A DNA stretch of 44,491 nucleotides, from contig JANYJL010000220.1 of the NCBI GenBank assembly GCA_025361845.1, forward strand, positions 1-44,491, written 5' to 3'. Origin of the DNA: Rhizobacter sp. GTDB taxonomy: Bacteria > Pseudomonadota > Gammaproteobacteria > Burkholderiales > Burkholderiaceae_C. The notes under the pieces are model-generated. The model had not been told where the DNA came from, made no database searches, and saw only the letters and a program-made list of their open reading frames with translations. A program made the position numbers and the translations under genes. Below are positions 1-8,022 of this stretch, piece after piece; the stretch's first letter is position 1, and each line of letters starts with the position of its first letter.

Positions 1-272
1 ACGCGGTGCGGTGCAAAGCCTTCGTAGAGGGCGTGCTCGAAATGCACCGCCTCACCGGTCAGGCCCGCGCCCTTCTTGATGGCGCGTTCCAGCGTTTCCT
101 TCGGCATCGAGACCTTGCGCGCCTGCTCGACCACCAGCCGCAGCCGCGAATTCGCCGCCGGGTCGTGGCCGTGGCGCGCCGCGATCATGATGTCTTTCGC
201 CAATTTGCCGAACAGCCGGCCCTTCGCATTCGCGGCCAGGTCCTTGTGTTTTGCTTTCCACTGCGCGCCCAT
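1..272 (-). CDS. YebC/PmpR-family regulator (N-terminal part, cut by window edge)
   Basis: This is the first 90 codons of a YebC/PmpR-family protein; the rest lies left of the window. The family are cytoplasmic proteins of about 240 residues, described as DNA-binding regulators and, more recently, as ribosome-associated translation factors. The N-terminus shows the family pattern: a basic start ([18 protein letters not shown]), then [32 protein letters not shown], the [13 protein letters not shown] segment, and the turn HALYEGFAP. The start MGAQW differs from the common MAGHSKW start, so this may be the YeeN-type paralogue rather than the main YebC. It is transcribed away from the sugar operon and shares the intergenic region with it. 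The family call is firm; which subgroup it belongs to is uncertain. Confidence 0.88.
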   Translation of the reverse strand, partial: MGAQWKAKHKDLAANAKGRLFGKLAKDIMIAARHGHDPAANSRLRLVVEQARKVSMPKETLERAIKKGAGLTGEAVHFEHALYEGFAPHR

Positions 273-370
273 GTGTGACCTTCCTTGGTTTGCCGTCTGT
301 AGCCTGCGCGCGAGTGTCGGCGGCCTGGCGCTTGATGGCGCGATTTTAGGTGGCGACCCGCGGCCATGGC

Positions 371-399
371 TCGCCAAGCGCAACAGGAGCCGCTATACT
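371..399 (+). promoter_or_regulatory. Likely sigma-70 promoter of the sugar operon
   Basis: A good -10 hexamer (TATACT, 394-399) lies 17 nt downstream of a weak -35 (TCGCCA, 371-376, four of six matches to TTGACA). It points into the sugar operon. Transcription would start near 405-407, inside the inverted repeat that follows directly. The assignment rests on hexamers and spacing only. Confidence 0.5.
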
Positions 400-419
400 T
401 TGTATCTCATCAATACAAA
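399..419 (+). promoter_or_regulatory. Operator-like inverted repeat overlapping the transcription start
   Basis: Perfect inverted repeat: left arm TTTGTAT (399-405), 7-nt spacer (406-412), right arm ATACAAA (413-419). It touches the 3' edge of the -10 hexamer, a classic repressor position. The AT-rich arms stand out against GC-rich surroundings. The ROK-type repressor encoded at 5933-7126 at the end of the same operon is the obvious candidate ligand, although a LacI- or GntR-type protein from elsewhere is also possible. Confidence 0.6.
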
Positions 420-431
420 TGCGAGTCGCCC

Positions 432-515
432 GTGCTGAAACGGCAACATCCTCGTGCGCAGGTGCGCGCTCGTGGCCTGAAACCGCGGCCCATCACTTGT
501 GGGCGCGCCCGGTGA
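432..515 (+). CDS. 27-residue basic reading frame, possible leader or gene remnant
   Basis: GTG-started frame of 27 codons ending in TGA at 513-515. The TGA overlaps the GTG at 512-514 of the next frame (GTGA overlap), the same coupling style used within the operon. The peptide begins VLKRQHPRAQVRARGL and is rich in Arg and Lys. It is the first possible cistron after the promoter and operator. It may be a leader peptide, or the joined ends of a deleted gene; the frame after it is itself a deletion scar. It could also be chance in GC-rich DNA. Confidence 0.25.
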   Translation: MLKRQHPRAQVRARGLKPRPITCGRAR

Positions 516-733
516 ACGACGCCTCCTTGCAGCTTCGCTTCTTGGCGGCCTGCGCCATCGCCCGCGAAGCGGGGCAACTGGTTCGCCCCCGCTTCGAACA
601 ACGCGACGAGGTGCTGAAGCTCGCGTTCATGGGCCCGCAGGACTATCCGACAGGCAACCGGGTCATCGGCTGCACACCCGCCCTGCACGACGCGCTCGTC
701 AGCGCGATGGCGGTGCGAGGCGCCTTCGCTTGA
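512..733 (+). pseudogene. Inositol-monophosphatase-family remnant with internal deletion
   Basis: GTG-started frame of 73 residues. The first half (RFLAACAIAREAGQLV, then FMGPQDY) matches the N-terminal helix and GPQD turn of inositol monophosphatase-family enzymes. The second half (GNRVIGCTPALHDAL) resembles the extreme C-terminus of the same family. The roughly 190 residues between them, which hold the metal-binding motifs (GEE, DPLDGT and WDxAAG), are absent. The simplest reading is an in-frame internal deletion that left a non-catalytic scar. It sits 13 nt before the dehydrogenase gene, as expected for a former first enzyme gene of the operon. The family call is by eye from short segments. 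Confidence 0.55.
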
Positions 734-746
734 TCTGGGGTTCACG

Positions 747-1520
747 ATGACCGAACGACCCAGCGCCCCGTTTTCCCTCGCCGGTGAAACGGCGCTCGTG
801 ACTGCTGCCACCCGTGGCATCGGCCGCGAATGTGCCATGGCGCTCGCCCGCGCCGGCGCGAACGTGGCCATCGGTTGCCGCGACATGCCGACAGGCGAAT
901 CGCTCGCGCAAGAGTTGCGTTCGCTCGGCGCACGCGCGATGGCGGTCTCGATGGACATGAACCTGCTCGCAGCGATCCCGCTCGCCGTGGCGGCGGTGGA
1001 AGAAGAACTCGGCCCGCTCTCGATCCTCGTCAACAACGCGGGCCACAGCCGGCCGGCACCGGCGCTCGATGTCGAGGTGGCCGACTTCGATGCGATGTTC
1101 GATCTGAACCTGAAGGCGGCCTTCTTCGCCTCGCAAGCCGCCGCCCGGCGCATGGCCGTGCATGGCCGCGGCGCGATCGTCAACATCGCTTCGCAGGCCG
1201 GTCTGGTGGCGCTGCCGGGCGAGTCGGTCTACTGCATGAGCAAGGCCGCGATGATCCACATGACACGCTGCCTCGCGGTCGAGTGGGCGCCGCGGCAGAT
1301 CCGTGTCAACGCCGTCGCGCCGACCTTCATCCGCACCGACGGCACGCAGCGCTGGCTGGGCGATCCGGCCTTCCTGAAATCGCTGCTGGCGCGCATCCCG
1401 CTCGGCCGTGTCGGTGAGCCGCAGAACGTGGCCGAGCCGGTCGTGTTCCTGGCGTCGCCGGCCGCGGCCCTGATCACCGGTGCCACCCTCGTCATCGACG
1501 GTGGCTGGACGGTCGTCTGA
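747..1520 (+). CDS. SDR-family NAD(P)-dependent oxidoreductase
   Basis: A 257-residue classical short-chain dehydrogenase, the usual length for the family, which oxidises or reduces a hydroxyl/keto group with NAD(P). Visible motifs are the cofactor-binding TAATRGIG (19-26), NNAG (96-99), catalytic Ser149 in NIAS, and YCMSK (162-166) with Tyr162 and Lys166. The C-terminus has the usual PxG (here RVGEP) and TGATLVIDGG segments. The closest general type is the gluconate 5-dehydrogenase or polyol dehydrogenase group, but the substrate cannot be read from sequence. It is followed after 23 nt by the Gfo/Idh/MocA gene and is probably the first intact enzyme gene of the operon. Confidence 0.93.
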   Translation: MTERPSAPFSLAGETALVTAATRGIGRECAMALARAGANVAIGCRDMPTGESLAQELRSLGARAMAVSMDMNLLAAIPLAVAAVEEELGPLSILVNNAGHSRPAPALDVEVADFDAMFDLNLKAAFFASQAAARRMAVHGRGAIVNIASQAGLVALPGESVYCMSKAAMIHMTRCLAVEWAPRQIRVNAVAPTFIRTDGTQRWLGDPAFLKSLLARIPLGRVGEPQNVAEPVVFLASPAAALITGATLVIDGGWTVV

Positions 1521-1543
1521 TCTTCACACCAAGGAATTCGAAC

Positions 1544-2620
1544 ATGCCGAAAAAGGAAGAACGTCGTCTGCGCATCGGTGTGCTCGGCTGTGGGCCGATC
1601 GCCCAGGCCGCGCATTTCGAGAGCTGCACCAAGGCGCGCAACGCCGACCTCTACGCGATCTGCGACGTGGCCGACGACCTGCGCGAGCGCATGGCCGCCA
1701 CCCACGCGCCGCAGCGCCAGTACGCCGACTACGCCGCAATGCTCGCCGACCCCGAGGTCGAGGCGGTGATCATTGCGACCTCGGACGCCTTCCACGTGCC
1801 TGCCTCCATTCAGGCGCTGCAAGCGGGCAAACACGTGCTGTCCGAAAAGCCGCTGGGCGTGACGGTCGAAGAGGTCACCGCCTTGCAAGCCGCCGTCGCG
1901 GCGAGCGGCCGGGTCTTGCAGGTCGGCCACATGAAACGTTTCGACGCCGGCTTGCAAGCCGCCAAGTCGTTCATCGACACCGAGATGGGCCAACTGCTCG
2001 CGCTGAAGGCCTGGTACTGCGACTCGACCCACCGCTACCCGATGACCGATGCGGTGCAGCCACTGATGGTGACGAGCGCCGCGCGCCGCAAGCCCGCGCA
2101 GGACCCGAAGGCCGACATGCGGCGCTACCTGATGCTCGCGCACGGCTGCCACCTGGTCGACACGGCGCGCTATCTCGCTGGCGACATCGTGTCCGTACAG
2201 GCGCGCCTGTCGGAGCGTTTCGGCGCGCGCTGCTGGTTCGTCGATACCGAGTTTGCCAACGGCACGCTCGGCCACCTGGACCTGACGGTCGCGGTGCGCA
2301 TGGACTGGCACGAGGGCTTCCACATTTACGGCGAACACGGCAGCGTGATGGCCAAGACCTACAACCCCTGGTACTACAAGAGCAGCGACGTCGAAATCTT
2401 CCACGAGAAGGACGCGACCACGCGCCGCCCGCTCGGTGCCGATGGCCACTTCTACCGCCGCCAGGTCGAAGCGTTTGCCGACGTGATCCTGCACGGCGCG
2501 CCGATGACGGGCGCGAACGTGCACGACGGCATCGAGTCCGTGCGTGCGATGGTGGCGATCGCGCGCAGCGCGGAATCGGGCCAGGCCGTGCGGCTGGCCG
2601 ACGTGGAAGGCGGGCTGTGA
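1544..2620 (+). CDS. Gfo/Idh/MocA-family oxidoreductase
   Basis: A 358-residue NAD(P)-dependent oxidoreductase of the glucose-fructose oxidoreductase/inositol dehydrogenase family. The N-terminal Rossmann fold has GVLGCGPIA (12-20). The family motif EKPLG is at 101-105, with Lys102 expected to be catalytic. The C-terminal alpha/beta domain has HGCHLVD (200-206), where His203 is the likely second catalytic residue. The start is supported by AAGGAA about 7 nt upstream. Such enzymes oxidise or epimerise sugars, inositols and sugar acids. Its stop overlaps the next start by 1 nt (TGATG), so the two are probably co-translated. Confidence 0.93.
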   Translation: MPKKEERRLRIGVLGCGPIAQAAHFESCTKARNADLYAICDVADDLRERMAATHAPQRQYADYAAMLADPEVEAVIIATSDAFHVPASIQALQAGKHVLSEKPLGVTVEEVTALQAAVAASGRVLQVGHMKRFDAGLQAAKSFIDTEMGQLLALKAWYCDSTHRYPMTDAVQPLMVTSAARRKPAQDPKADMRRYLMLAHGCHLVDTARYLAGDIVSVQARLSERFGARCWFVDTEFANGTLGHLDLTVAVRMDWHEGFHIYGEHGSVMAKTYNPWYYKSSDVEIFHEKDATTRRPLGADGHFYRRQVEAFADVILHGAPMTGANVHDGIESVRAMVAIARSAESGQAVRLADVEGGL

Positions 2621-3447
2621 TGCAGCTCGGCATCTTCTCGAAGACCTTCGATGGCAAGGAGCCGCTCGGCGTGCTCGGCGCAGTGCGCGCGGCCGGCTAC
2701 GCGGCGGCGCAATACAACATGGCGTGTTCGGGCCTGGCCGCGATGCCGGATGCGATGGCGCCCGAGGTGGCGAACGCGGTCGCGCAGGCGGCGAGGGCGC
2801 ACGGCGTGGAGATCGCTGCGGTCTCCGGTACCTACAACATGATTCACCCGGACCCGCAGGTGCGTGCGGCCGGCCATGCGCGGCTCGATGTTCTGGCGGC
2901 CGCTTGCGCCGGCCTGGGCACCCGCCTCATCACCCTGTGCACCGGCACACGCGATGCGAACGACCAGTGGAAGGAACACGCCGACAACCACGGCGTCGAA
3001 GCCTGGCGCGACCTGCTGGCGTCGATGGAAATCGCCATCGCCATCGCCGACCGATACGACATCCAACTCGGCATTGAACCCGAGCTCGCCAACGTCGTCA
3101 GCTCGGCGCCGCGTGCACGTGATCTGATCGATCAGCTGCAAAGCCCGCGCCTGCACATCGTGCTCGACCCGGCGAACCTGTTCGAGGTGGCGACACTCGC
3201 CGAACAGCGCAGCACGGTGGCCGCTGCGATCGATCTGCTGGCCGACCGCATCTCGCTCGGCCACGCGAAGGACCGCCATGCCGATGGCCGCTTCGCCACC
3301 GCCGGCACCGGCGTGCTCGACTACCCGCACTACCTCGCCTGCCTGAAGCGCGTGGGCTTCGACGGCCCCTTGATCACCCACGGCTTGAGCGCGCAGGAGG
3401 CACCGGGTGTCGCCGTGTTCCTGCAACGTGTGCTCGCCGAGTCATGA
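2620..3447 (+). CDS. Sugar phosphate isomerase/epimerase (xylose-isomerase-like TIM barrel)
   Basis: A 275-residue TIM-barrel protein of the AP-endonuclease-2/xylose-isomerase-like superfamily (IolE, hydroxypyruvate isomerase and 3-epimerase relatives). Likely metal ligands are Glu153 in GIEPE, Asp183 in VLDPAN and the His in GHAKD (213-217). The final metal-binding Glu usual near the C-terminus is replaced by His254 in PLITHG, which may mark a distinct subfamily. Enzymes of this type often act on keto-sugar intermediates made by a neighbouring Gfo/Idh/MocA dehydrogenase, which fits the gene order. ATG at 2620 is chosen because it overlaps the previous stop; the next gene overlaps by 4 nt. 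Confidence 0.88.
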   Translation: MQLGIFSKTFDGKEPLGVLGAVRAAGYAAAQYNMACSGLAAMPDAMAPEVANAVAQAARAHGVEIAAVSGTYNMIHPDPQVRAAGHARLDVLAAACAGLGTRLITLCTGTRDANDQWKEHADNHGVEAWRDLLASMEIAIAIADRYDIQLGIEPELANVVSSAPRARDLIDQLQSPRLHIVLDPANLFEVATLAEQRSTVAAAIDLLADRISLGHAKDRHADGRFATAGTGVLDYPHYLACLKRVGFDGPLITHGLSAQEAPGVAVFLQRVLAES

Positions 3448-4271
3448 AGTTCGAAGACCTCGAACGCCGCGAGTTGCAACGCGGAACGCAGCGGCTGAGT
3501 TTTGTCGATGCCGTGCGTGGCCGTGTGCCCGTGCTGCTGCAACATGGGCTGTGCGGCGGCGCCTTGCAGACGGCCGAGGCCTTTCCAGACGACCCTGCGC
3601 TGCGCCTGCTGACGCTCGAATGCCGCGGCCATGGCGCCTCGCCGCTGGGCGCACCTGAAGACATCTCGATCGCCACGTTCGCCGACGACGTGATCGCACT
3701 GATCGAATCCTTGCAACTTGCGCCGGTGGTCCTCGGCGGCATCTCGATGGGCGCCGCCATCGCGCTGCGCATCGCGGTGCACCGGCCCGAGTTGGTCAGC
3801 GCGCTGCTGCTCGTGCGGCCGGCCTGGGTGACCGATGCCGCACCCGCGAACATGCAGCCGAACGCCGAGGTGGGCGAGCTGCTGCGCCAGCATGCGCCCG
3901 AACACGCCCGGGCGATCTTCGAACAAGGCGCTACCGCACAGCAACTCGCGCAGGGAGCGCCCGACAACCTGGCCTCGCTGCGCGGCTTCTTCGAGCGCCA
4001 GCCGCAGGCCGCCACCGCCGAATTGCTGACACGCATCTCGGCCGACGGGCCGGGCATCAGCCCGGACGAGGTGCGCGCGCTGGAGTGTGCCGCCCTCGTG
4101 ATCGGCAGCCAGGCCGATGCCATCCACCCGCTCGCTCATGCGATGGACCTCGCGGCTTTGCTGAAGCGTTCGAGGTTCGTCGAGATCACCCCCAAGTCCG
4201 TCAGCCGCGAGGCCTACCTTCGCGACATGCACACCGCCCTGGCCACTTTCATCCACGAGGTTCTCCCATGA
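3444..4271 (+). CDS. Alpha/beta hydrolase
   Basis: A 275-residue alpha/beta-hydrolase-fold protein. The oxyanion-hole segment is HGLCGG (34-39), the nucleophile elbow is GISMG with Ser101, and the likely acid and base are Asp225 (GSQADAIHP) and His263 (DMHTAL). RGHGAS (61-66) is the usual strand-4 turn. The family includes esterases, enol-lactonases and C-C hydrolases. Within this operon a lactonase, opening a sugar lactone made by one of the dehydrogenases, is a reasonable inference but not shown. The gene overlaps both neighbours by 4 nt (ATGA). Confidence 0.9.
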   Translation: MKFEDLERRELQRGTQRLSFVDAVRGRVPVLLQHGLCGGALQTAEAFPDDPALRLLTLECRGHGASPLGAPEDISIATFADDVIALIESLQLAPVVLGGISMGAAIALRIAVHRPELVSALLLVRPAWVTDAAPANMQPNAEVGELLRQHAPEHARAIFEQGATAQQLAQGAPDNLASLRGFFERQPQAATAELLTRISADGPGISPDEVRALECAALVIGSQADAIHPLAHAMDLAALLKRSRFVEITPKSVSREAYLRDMHTALATFIHEVLP

Positions 4272-4969
4272 ACAGACCGCCCTCCGACTGGTTCGACCAC
4301 CTGCCCACCGACCGGCTCATCGCCGAGTTCTCCGTCTGGTCCGCCGACCTGCTGCACATCGGTGCCGATCTCGAACGCATCCGCCCGTACGCCGACCTGC
4401 TGCACATCGACGTGGCCGATGGGCACTTCGCACCGGCCTTCCTGTTCTTCCCCGACCTCGCCGCGCGGGTGCGTGCCGCCAGCGCCGTGCCGATGCACGT
4501 GCACCTGATGGTCGAAGACACCATCGTCGCCGCACAGATCGAGCAGTTCGCCGATGCCGGTGCCGACGTGATCACGCTGCATGCCGAGAACGCGAGTGTC
4601 GCGACCGGCGCGCTCGACTTGATCACACGGCGCGGCCTCAAGGCCGGCCTGGTGCTGAAGGTGGAGACGCCGGTGGCGACGCTCGCGCCCTACCTCGACC
4701 AGATCCACTTCCTCACCCTGCTGGGCACCTCGATCGGCGTCAAGGGCAAGGGCCTGCACGAGAACGCGCTGGCTCGCCTGACGGAAGCGCGCGAGCTGGT
4801 GCGGCGTGCCGAGCTGCGCCACCGCATCGTCGTGGTCGCGGATGGCGGCATCCGCCACGAGACGGTGCCGCTGCTGCGCACCGCCGGTGCGGAAGCGGTG
4901 GTGCTCGGCTCGCTGGCTTTCGGCGACACGAACCTGCCCGCGCGCATGGAATGGCTCGCCGCACAATGA
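4268..4969 (+). CDS. Ribulose-phosphate 3-epimerase family enzyme
   Basis: A 233-residue TIM-barrel enzyme of the ribulose-5-phosphate/allulose-6-phosphate 3-epimerase family. The metal and acid-base residues are all present: His46 and Asp48 in HIDVADG, His79 in HVHLMV and Asp192 in ADGGI. The phosphate-binding end has GTSIGVKGKG and VLGSLAF. The usual DVMDG motif reads DVADG. As a second epimerase beside a ROK kinase, it could be an AlsE-like 6-phosphate epimerase rather than the housekeeping pentose-pathway enzyme. ATG at 4268 is chosen because of the ATGA overlap; it also overlaps the following kinase by 4 nt. Confidence 0.88.
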   Translation: MNRPPSDWFDHLPTDRLIAEFSVWSADLLHIGADLERIRPYADLLHIDVADGHFAPAFLFFPDLAARVRAASAVPMHVHLMVEDTIVAAQIEQFADAGADVITLHAENASVATGALDLITRRGLKAGLVLKVETPVATLAPYLDQIHFLTLLGTSIGVKGKGLHENALARLTEARELVRRAELRHRIVVVADGGIRHETVPLLRTAGAEAVVLGSLAFGDTNLPARMEWLAAQ

Positions 4970-5916
4970 CATCTCCCACGCTCGCGGTCGGCATCGACCT
5001 GGGCGGCACGCAGGTGCGGGCGGCCCTCATCGATGCCCAAGGCGCGCTGCTCGCCCGCGCCGCCACCCGCACCGACATCGCGGGCGGGCCGCGTGCCGTG
5101 CTGCGGCAGATCGAGGGCCTGTATGCCGAGGTCGGCCGCGGTGTCGATCCGGCTGCGCTGGCCGGCCTCGGCGTCAGCGCACCCGGCCCGCTCGACAGCG
5201 AGACCGGCGTGGTACTCGGCATCCCGACCTTGCCCGGCTGGGTCGACATCCCGATCGTCGCCTGGTTGCACGAGGCCTTGCGCGTTCCCGTCACGCTGGA
5301 GAACGACGGTGTCGCCGCCGCCATCGGCGAGTGGCACTTCGGTGCGGGCCGCGGCCTGAGCGACTTCGTTTATGTGACCGTGAGCACCGGCATCGGCGGC
5401 GGCGTGATTGCCGATGGGCGCGTGCTGCGTGGCCGGCGGCGGCTGGCCGCGCACCTGGGCCACATGACCACGGCGCCCGAGGGCGAGGTCTGCCTGTGCG
5501 GCAACCGGGGCTGCTGGGAAGCGCAGGCCTCGGGCACGGCATTCGGCGACCGCGCGCGCCGGCTCGCGGCGCTGGCGCCCGACAGTGCGCTGCATGCGCT
5601 CGGCGCGGCGGTCGATGCGCAGCGCGTGATCGATGCCGCGCGGGGTGGTGATGCGCTCGCAGGGCAACTCGTTGCCCACGAGGCCGAACTGCTGGGCATC
5701 GGCATCGTCAGCCTGCTGCACCTGTTCAGCCCGCAGGCGGTCGTGATCGGCGGGGGTGTGTCGGCCGGCTTCGATCTGCTGCACCCCGGCATCCAGGCTC
5801 AGGTGCAGGCGCGTGCGATGCCACCGTTCCGCGAGGTGCCGGTGGTCGCCGCGCAACTCGGCCCGAACTCGGGCCTGGTCGGCGCGGCCTGCCTTGTCTT
5901 GCCGCGGGCCACCTGA
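4966..5916 (+). CDS. ROK-family sugar kinase
   Basis: A 316-residue ROK-fold kinase, cytoplasmic, expected to phosphorylate a sugar with ATP. Motifs: phosphate-1 loop DLGGT (11-15), END with catalytic Asp114, STGIGGG (140-146), and a zinc site formed by His166, Cys176, Cys178 and Cys183 in CLCGNRGC. One feature is odd: the ExGH sugar-contacting motif reads HLGH (163-166), so His163 replaces the usual Glu, and the loop before it is arginine-rich (GRRRL). Substrate preference may therefore differ from glucokinase or N-acetylmannosamine kinase. It overlaps the epimerase by 4 nt and is followed after 16 nt by the ROK repressor. Confidence 0.9.
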   Translation: MTSPTLAVGIDLGGTQVRAALIDAQGALLARAATRTDIAGGPRAVLRQIEGLYAEVGRGVDPAALAGLGVSAPGPLDSETGVVLGIPTLPGWVDIPIVAWLHEALRVPVTLENDGVAAAIGEWHFGAGRGLSDFVYVTVSTGIGGGVIADGRVLRGRRRLAAHLGHMTTAPEGEVCLCGNRGCWEAQASGTAFGDRARRLAALAPDSALHALGAAVDAQRVIDAARGGDALAGQLVAHEAELLGIGIVSLLHLFSPQAVVIGGGVSAGFDLLHPGIQAQVQARAMPPFREVPVVAAQLGPNSGLVGAACLVLPRAT

Positions 5917-5932
5917 CTGCACATGACCTGCC

Positions 5933-7126
5933 ATGTCCATGCCCCGCGCCGTCAGGCACATCAACGAAACCCGCATCCTCGATTCCCTCTACCGCCACGG
6001 CAGCAGCACGCGCGCCGACCTGGCGCGTGAACTCGGCCTGATGCGCTCGACCGTCGGCAACCTCGTTGCCGGCCTGATCGAACGGTCGATGCTGCTGGAG
6101 ACCGAGGTGGCGGGCGCCGCGCCCACCGGCCGCGCCGGCCGCCCCGGCCAGTGGCTGCTGCTGCATGCGGGCCACTCCGCCTTCATCGGTGCCGACATCG
6201 GTGTCGGCCACCTGTCGGTGGTGGCGGTGGACCTGCTGGGGCATGTGATCAAGAGTCGCACGGTGGCGCACGAGCCCGCGGGCGGCGACATCGACACGAC
6301 GATCGGCGCCATCGCCGGCCTCGTCCGCGCGCTCGTCAAGCAGTTGCCGGCTGAGCAGCAGGTGCAGGGCCTGTGCGTCGTCGTGCCGGGCCTCGTCGAC
6401 CGCGAAGGTGTGGTCCTGCGCGCGCCGGTGCTGGGCTGGAACGCGGTGCCCGTGCAGAAGCTGCTCGCGGCCCGCTTGAAGTGGACCGGCAAGCTCACGT
6501 CGGAGAACGACGCGAACGCCTTCGCCGCGGCCGGCTTGTACAACCGCTCGCCGGCCGCGAGTGCCGATGCCTTGTTCGTCTACCTCGACGCGGGCGTGGG
6601 CGGCGGCATGGTCTCGCAAGGCCAGTTGCTGCGCGGGCGCCACGGCTACGCGGGCGAGATCGGCCACATCCATCTCGGTGAACACGGCTTCGACCCGAAG
6701 ACCGCGGTGCAAGGCTCGTTCGAAAGCTATGTCGCGCGCGACGCGGTGCTGGCGCGCTACCGGCACCATGGTGGCGCGGCGGGTGGTATCGATGCCTTCG
6801 TGGCGGCCCTGAGCGCGCAGCAACCCGCCGCGCTGCGAACGATCTCGGAATGGGCCTGGTGGTTGGGCCGCGGCCTCGCGTCCCTGATCAGCACGCTCGA
6901 CCCGGGGCGCATCGTGCTCGGCGGGCCGGTGGCCGCGCTCTACGCGTTTGCGGAGCGCGAGACATTGGCGTCGGTCGAGAAGCACCTGGTGATGCCCTTC
7001 GCCTTGCCCATCATCGAGGTCTCGCCGCTCGGGCCGGACGCCTGTGCGATCGGCGGTGCGATGGTGCTGCACCACGCCCTGCTGTCGATCGACGAACGCC
7101 TCGTCTACGGGGCCGAGTCGACGTAA
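5933..7126 (+). CDS. ROK-family transcriptional repressor (NagC/XylR type)
   Basis: A 397-residue protein with an N-terminal winged helix-turn-helix (about residues 8-60; RADLARELGLMRSTVGNLV) fused to a ROK sugar-binding domain. GADIGVGHL replaces the kinase phosphate loop, while SENDANAF, DAGVGGGMV and GEIGH are present. The zinc cysteines of ROK kinases are missing, as in many regulators. It most likely senses the operon's sugar or its phosphate and represses the promoter near 394-419; that pairing is inference. A second in-frame ATG at 5939 is possible. Its last 22 nt overlap the convergent epimerase/dehydratase gene. Confidence 0.9.
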   Translation: MSMPRAVRHINETRILDSLYRHGSSTRADLARELGLMRSTVGNLVAGLIERSMLLETEVAGAAPTGRAGRPGQWLLLHAGHSAFIGADIGVGHLSVVAVDLLGHVIKSRTVAHEPAGGDIDTTIGAIAGLVRALVKQLPAEQQVQGLCVVVPGLVDREGVVLRAPVLGWNAVPVQKLLAARLKWTGKLTSENDANAFAAAGLYNRSPAASADALFVYLDAGVGGGMVSQGQLLRGRHGYAGEIGHIHLGEHGFDPKTAVQGSFESYVARDAVLARYRHHGGAAGGIDAFVAALSAQQPAALRTISEWAWWLGRGLASLISTLDPGRIVLGGPVAALYAFAERETLASVEKHLVMPFALPIIEVSPLGPDACAIGGAMVLHHALLSIDERLVYGAEST

Positions 7127-8004
7127 CGCCGCCAGTCGTGCGCCGGCTGGAAGCCGAGCAGGCGCTTGATCTTCGCGTTGCTCAACAGGGTTTCGAACTC
7201 ACCGAGCGTCTTCTTCAACGGCACGGTCGGGAAGAAGCGCGCCAGCAACTCGGCCGTCGGCAGATCGGACGACACGTTGTCGGCGGCGACGTTCATGACC
7301 TCGAAGCCGAGGCCGTCGGTCTCGACACCCAGCCGCGCCGCGGTGGCCAGGTCGCGCGCGTCGATGTAGCTCCAGGTGATGCGCCGGCGTTGCACCGGGT
7401 TCTTGAAGAAGCCCGGAAACTTCGCGTAGTCCGCCGGCTCGATCACATTGCCGATGCGCAGGCAATAGAGGTCCGCGCCAGTGCGCGCATGGAAGGCCTT
7501 GGCGGTGGCTTCGTTGACGAGCTTGGACAACGCATAGCTGTCCATCGGATCGACCGGGTAGTCCTCGTCGAGCGGCAGGTAGGCCGGATCACGCTCGTCT
7601 TCGGCGAAGACGATGCCGTAGGTCGTTTCGCTCGAGGCGAGCACGACCTTCTTGATGCCGAACTTCGAGGCCGCATCGAGCACGTTGTACGTGCTCATCG
7701 TGTTGATGCGGAAGACCTCGTTGTCGGGCGTGATCATCACGCGCGGAATCGCCGCGAAATGAATGATCGCGTCGACCGGCGCCGGCTTCAGGCTACCGGA
7801 GAACTCTTGCCCGACCGTGGTGCTCGCCAGCGCATTGAAGACCTGGCCCGCGTCGGTGAGGTCGGTGATGAGGGTGCGCGCGGGGGAGTCGCGCAGCACG
7901 GTGCGGTCCAGGTTGAGCACCTGGTGGCCGTGGTCCAGCAGGTCCTTCACGACCCATTTGCCGGCGACGCCGCTGCCGCCCGTGACGATGATGTTCTTGG
8001 CCAT
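7105..8004 (-). CDS. NAD(P)-dependent epimerase/dehydratase (extended SDR)
   Basis: A 299-residue extended short-chain dehydrogenase related to UDP-sugar 4-epimerases. The nucleotide-binding motif is TGGSGVAG (8-15), the catalytic Ser is in LASSE (122-126), and Tyr157/Lys161 lie in YALSK. The start at 8004 is supported by GAGGAA 4 nt upstream; an upstream in-frame ATG at 8055 would overlap the H-NS stop and lacks this site. It lies downstream of the H-NS-family gene with a 10-bp hairpin in the gap. It may act on a nucleotide sugar or a free sugar; the substrate is unknown. The 3' end overlaps the convergent ROK repressor by 22 nt. Confidence 0.9.
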   Translation of the reverse strand: MAKNIIVTGGSGVAGKWVVKDLLDHGHQVLNLDRTVLRDSPARTLITDLTDAGQVFNALASTTVGQEFSGSLKPAPVDAIIHFAAIPRVMITPDNEVFRINTMSTYNVLDAASKFGIKKVVLASSETTYGIVFAEDERDPAYLPLDEDYPVDPMDSYALSKLVNEATAKAFHARTGADLYCLRIGNVIEPADYAKFPGFFKNPVQRRRITWSYIDARDLATAARLGVETDGLGFEVMNVAADNVSSDLPTAELLARFFPTVPLKKTLGEFETLLSNAKIKRLLGFQPAHDWRRYVDSAP

Positions 8005-8022
8005 GGGTTCCTCGAGACGCTT

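Noticed and set aside
1480-2619. Plus-strand frame that opens before the TIM-barrel gene, running through the Gfo/Idh gene
   Set aside because: Only the part from 2620 reads as a protein family. The upstream part is out of frame with the Gfo/Idh gene and rich in Arg/Pro/Ala.
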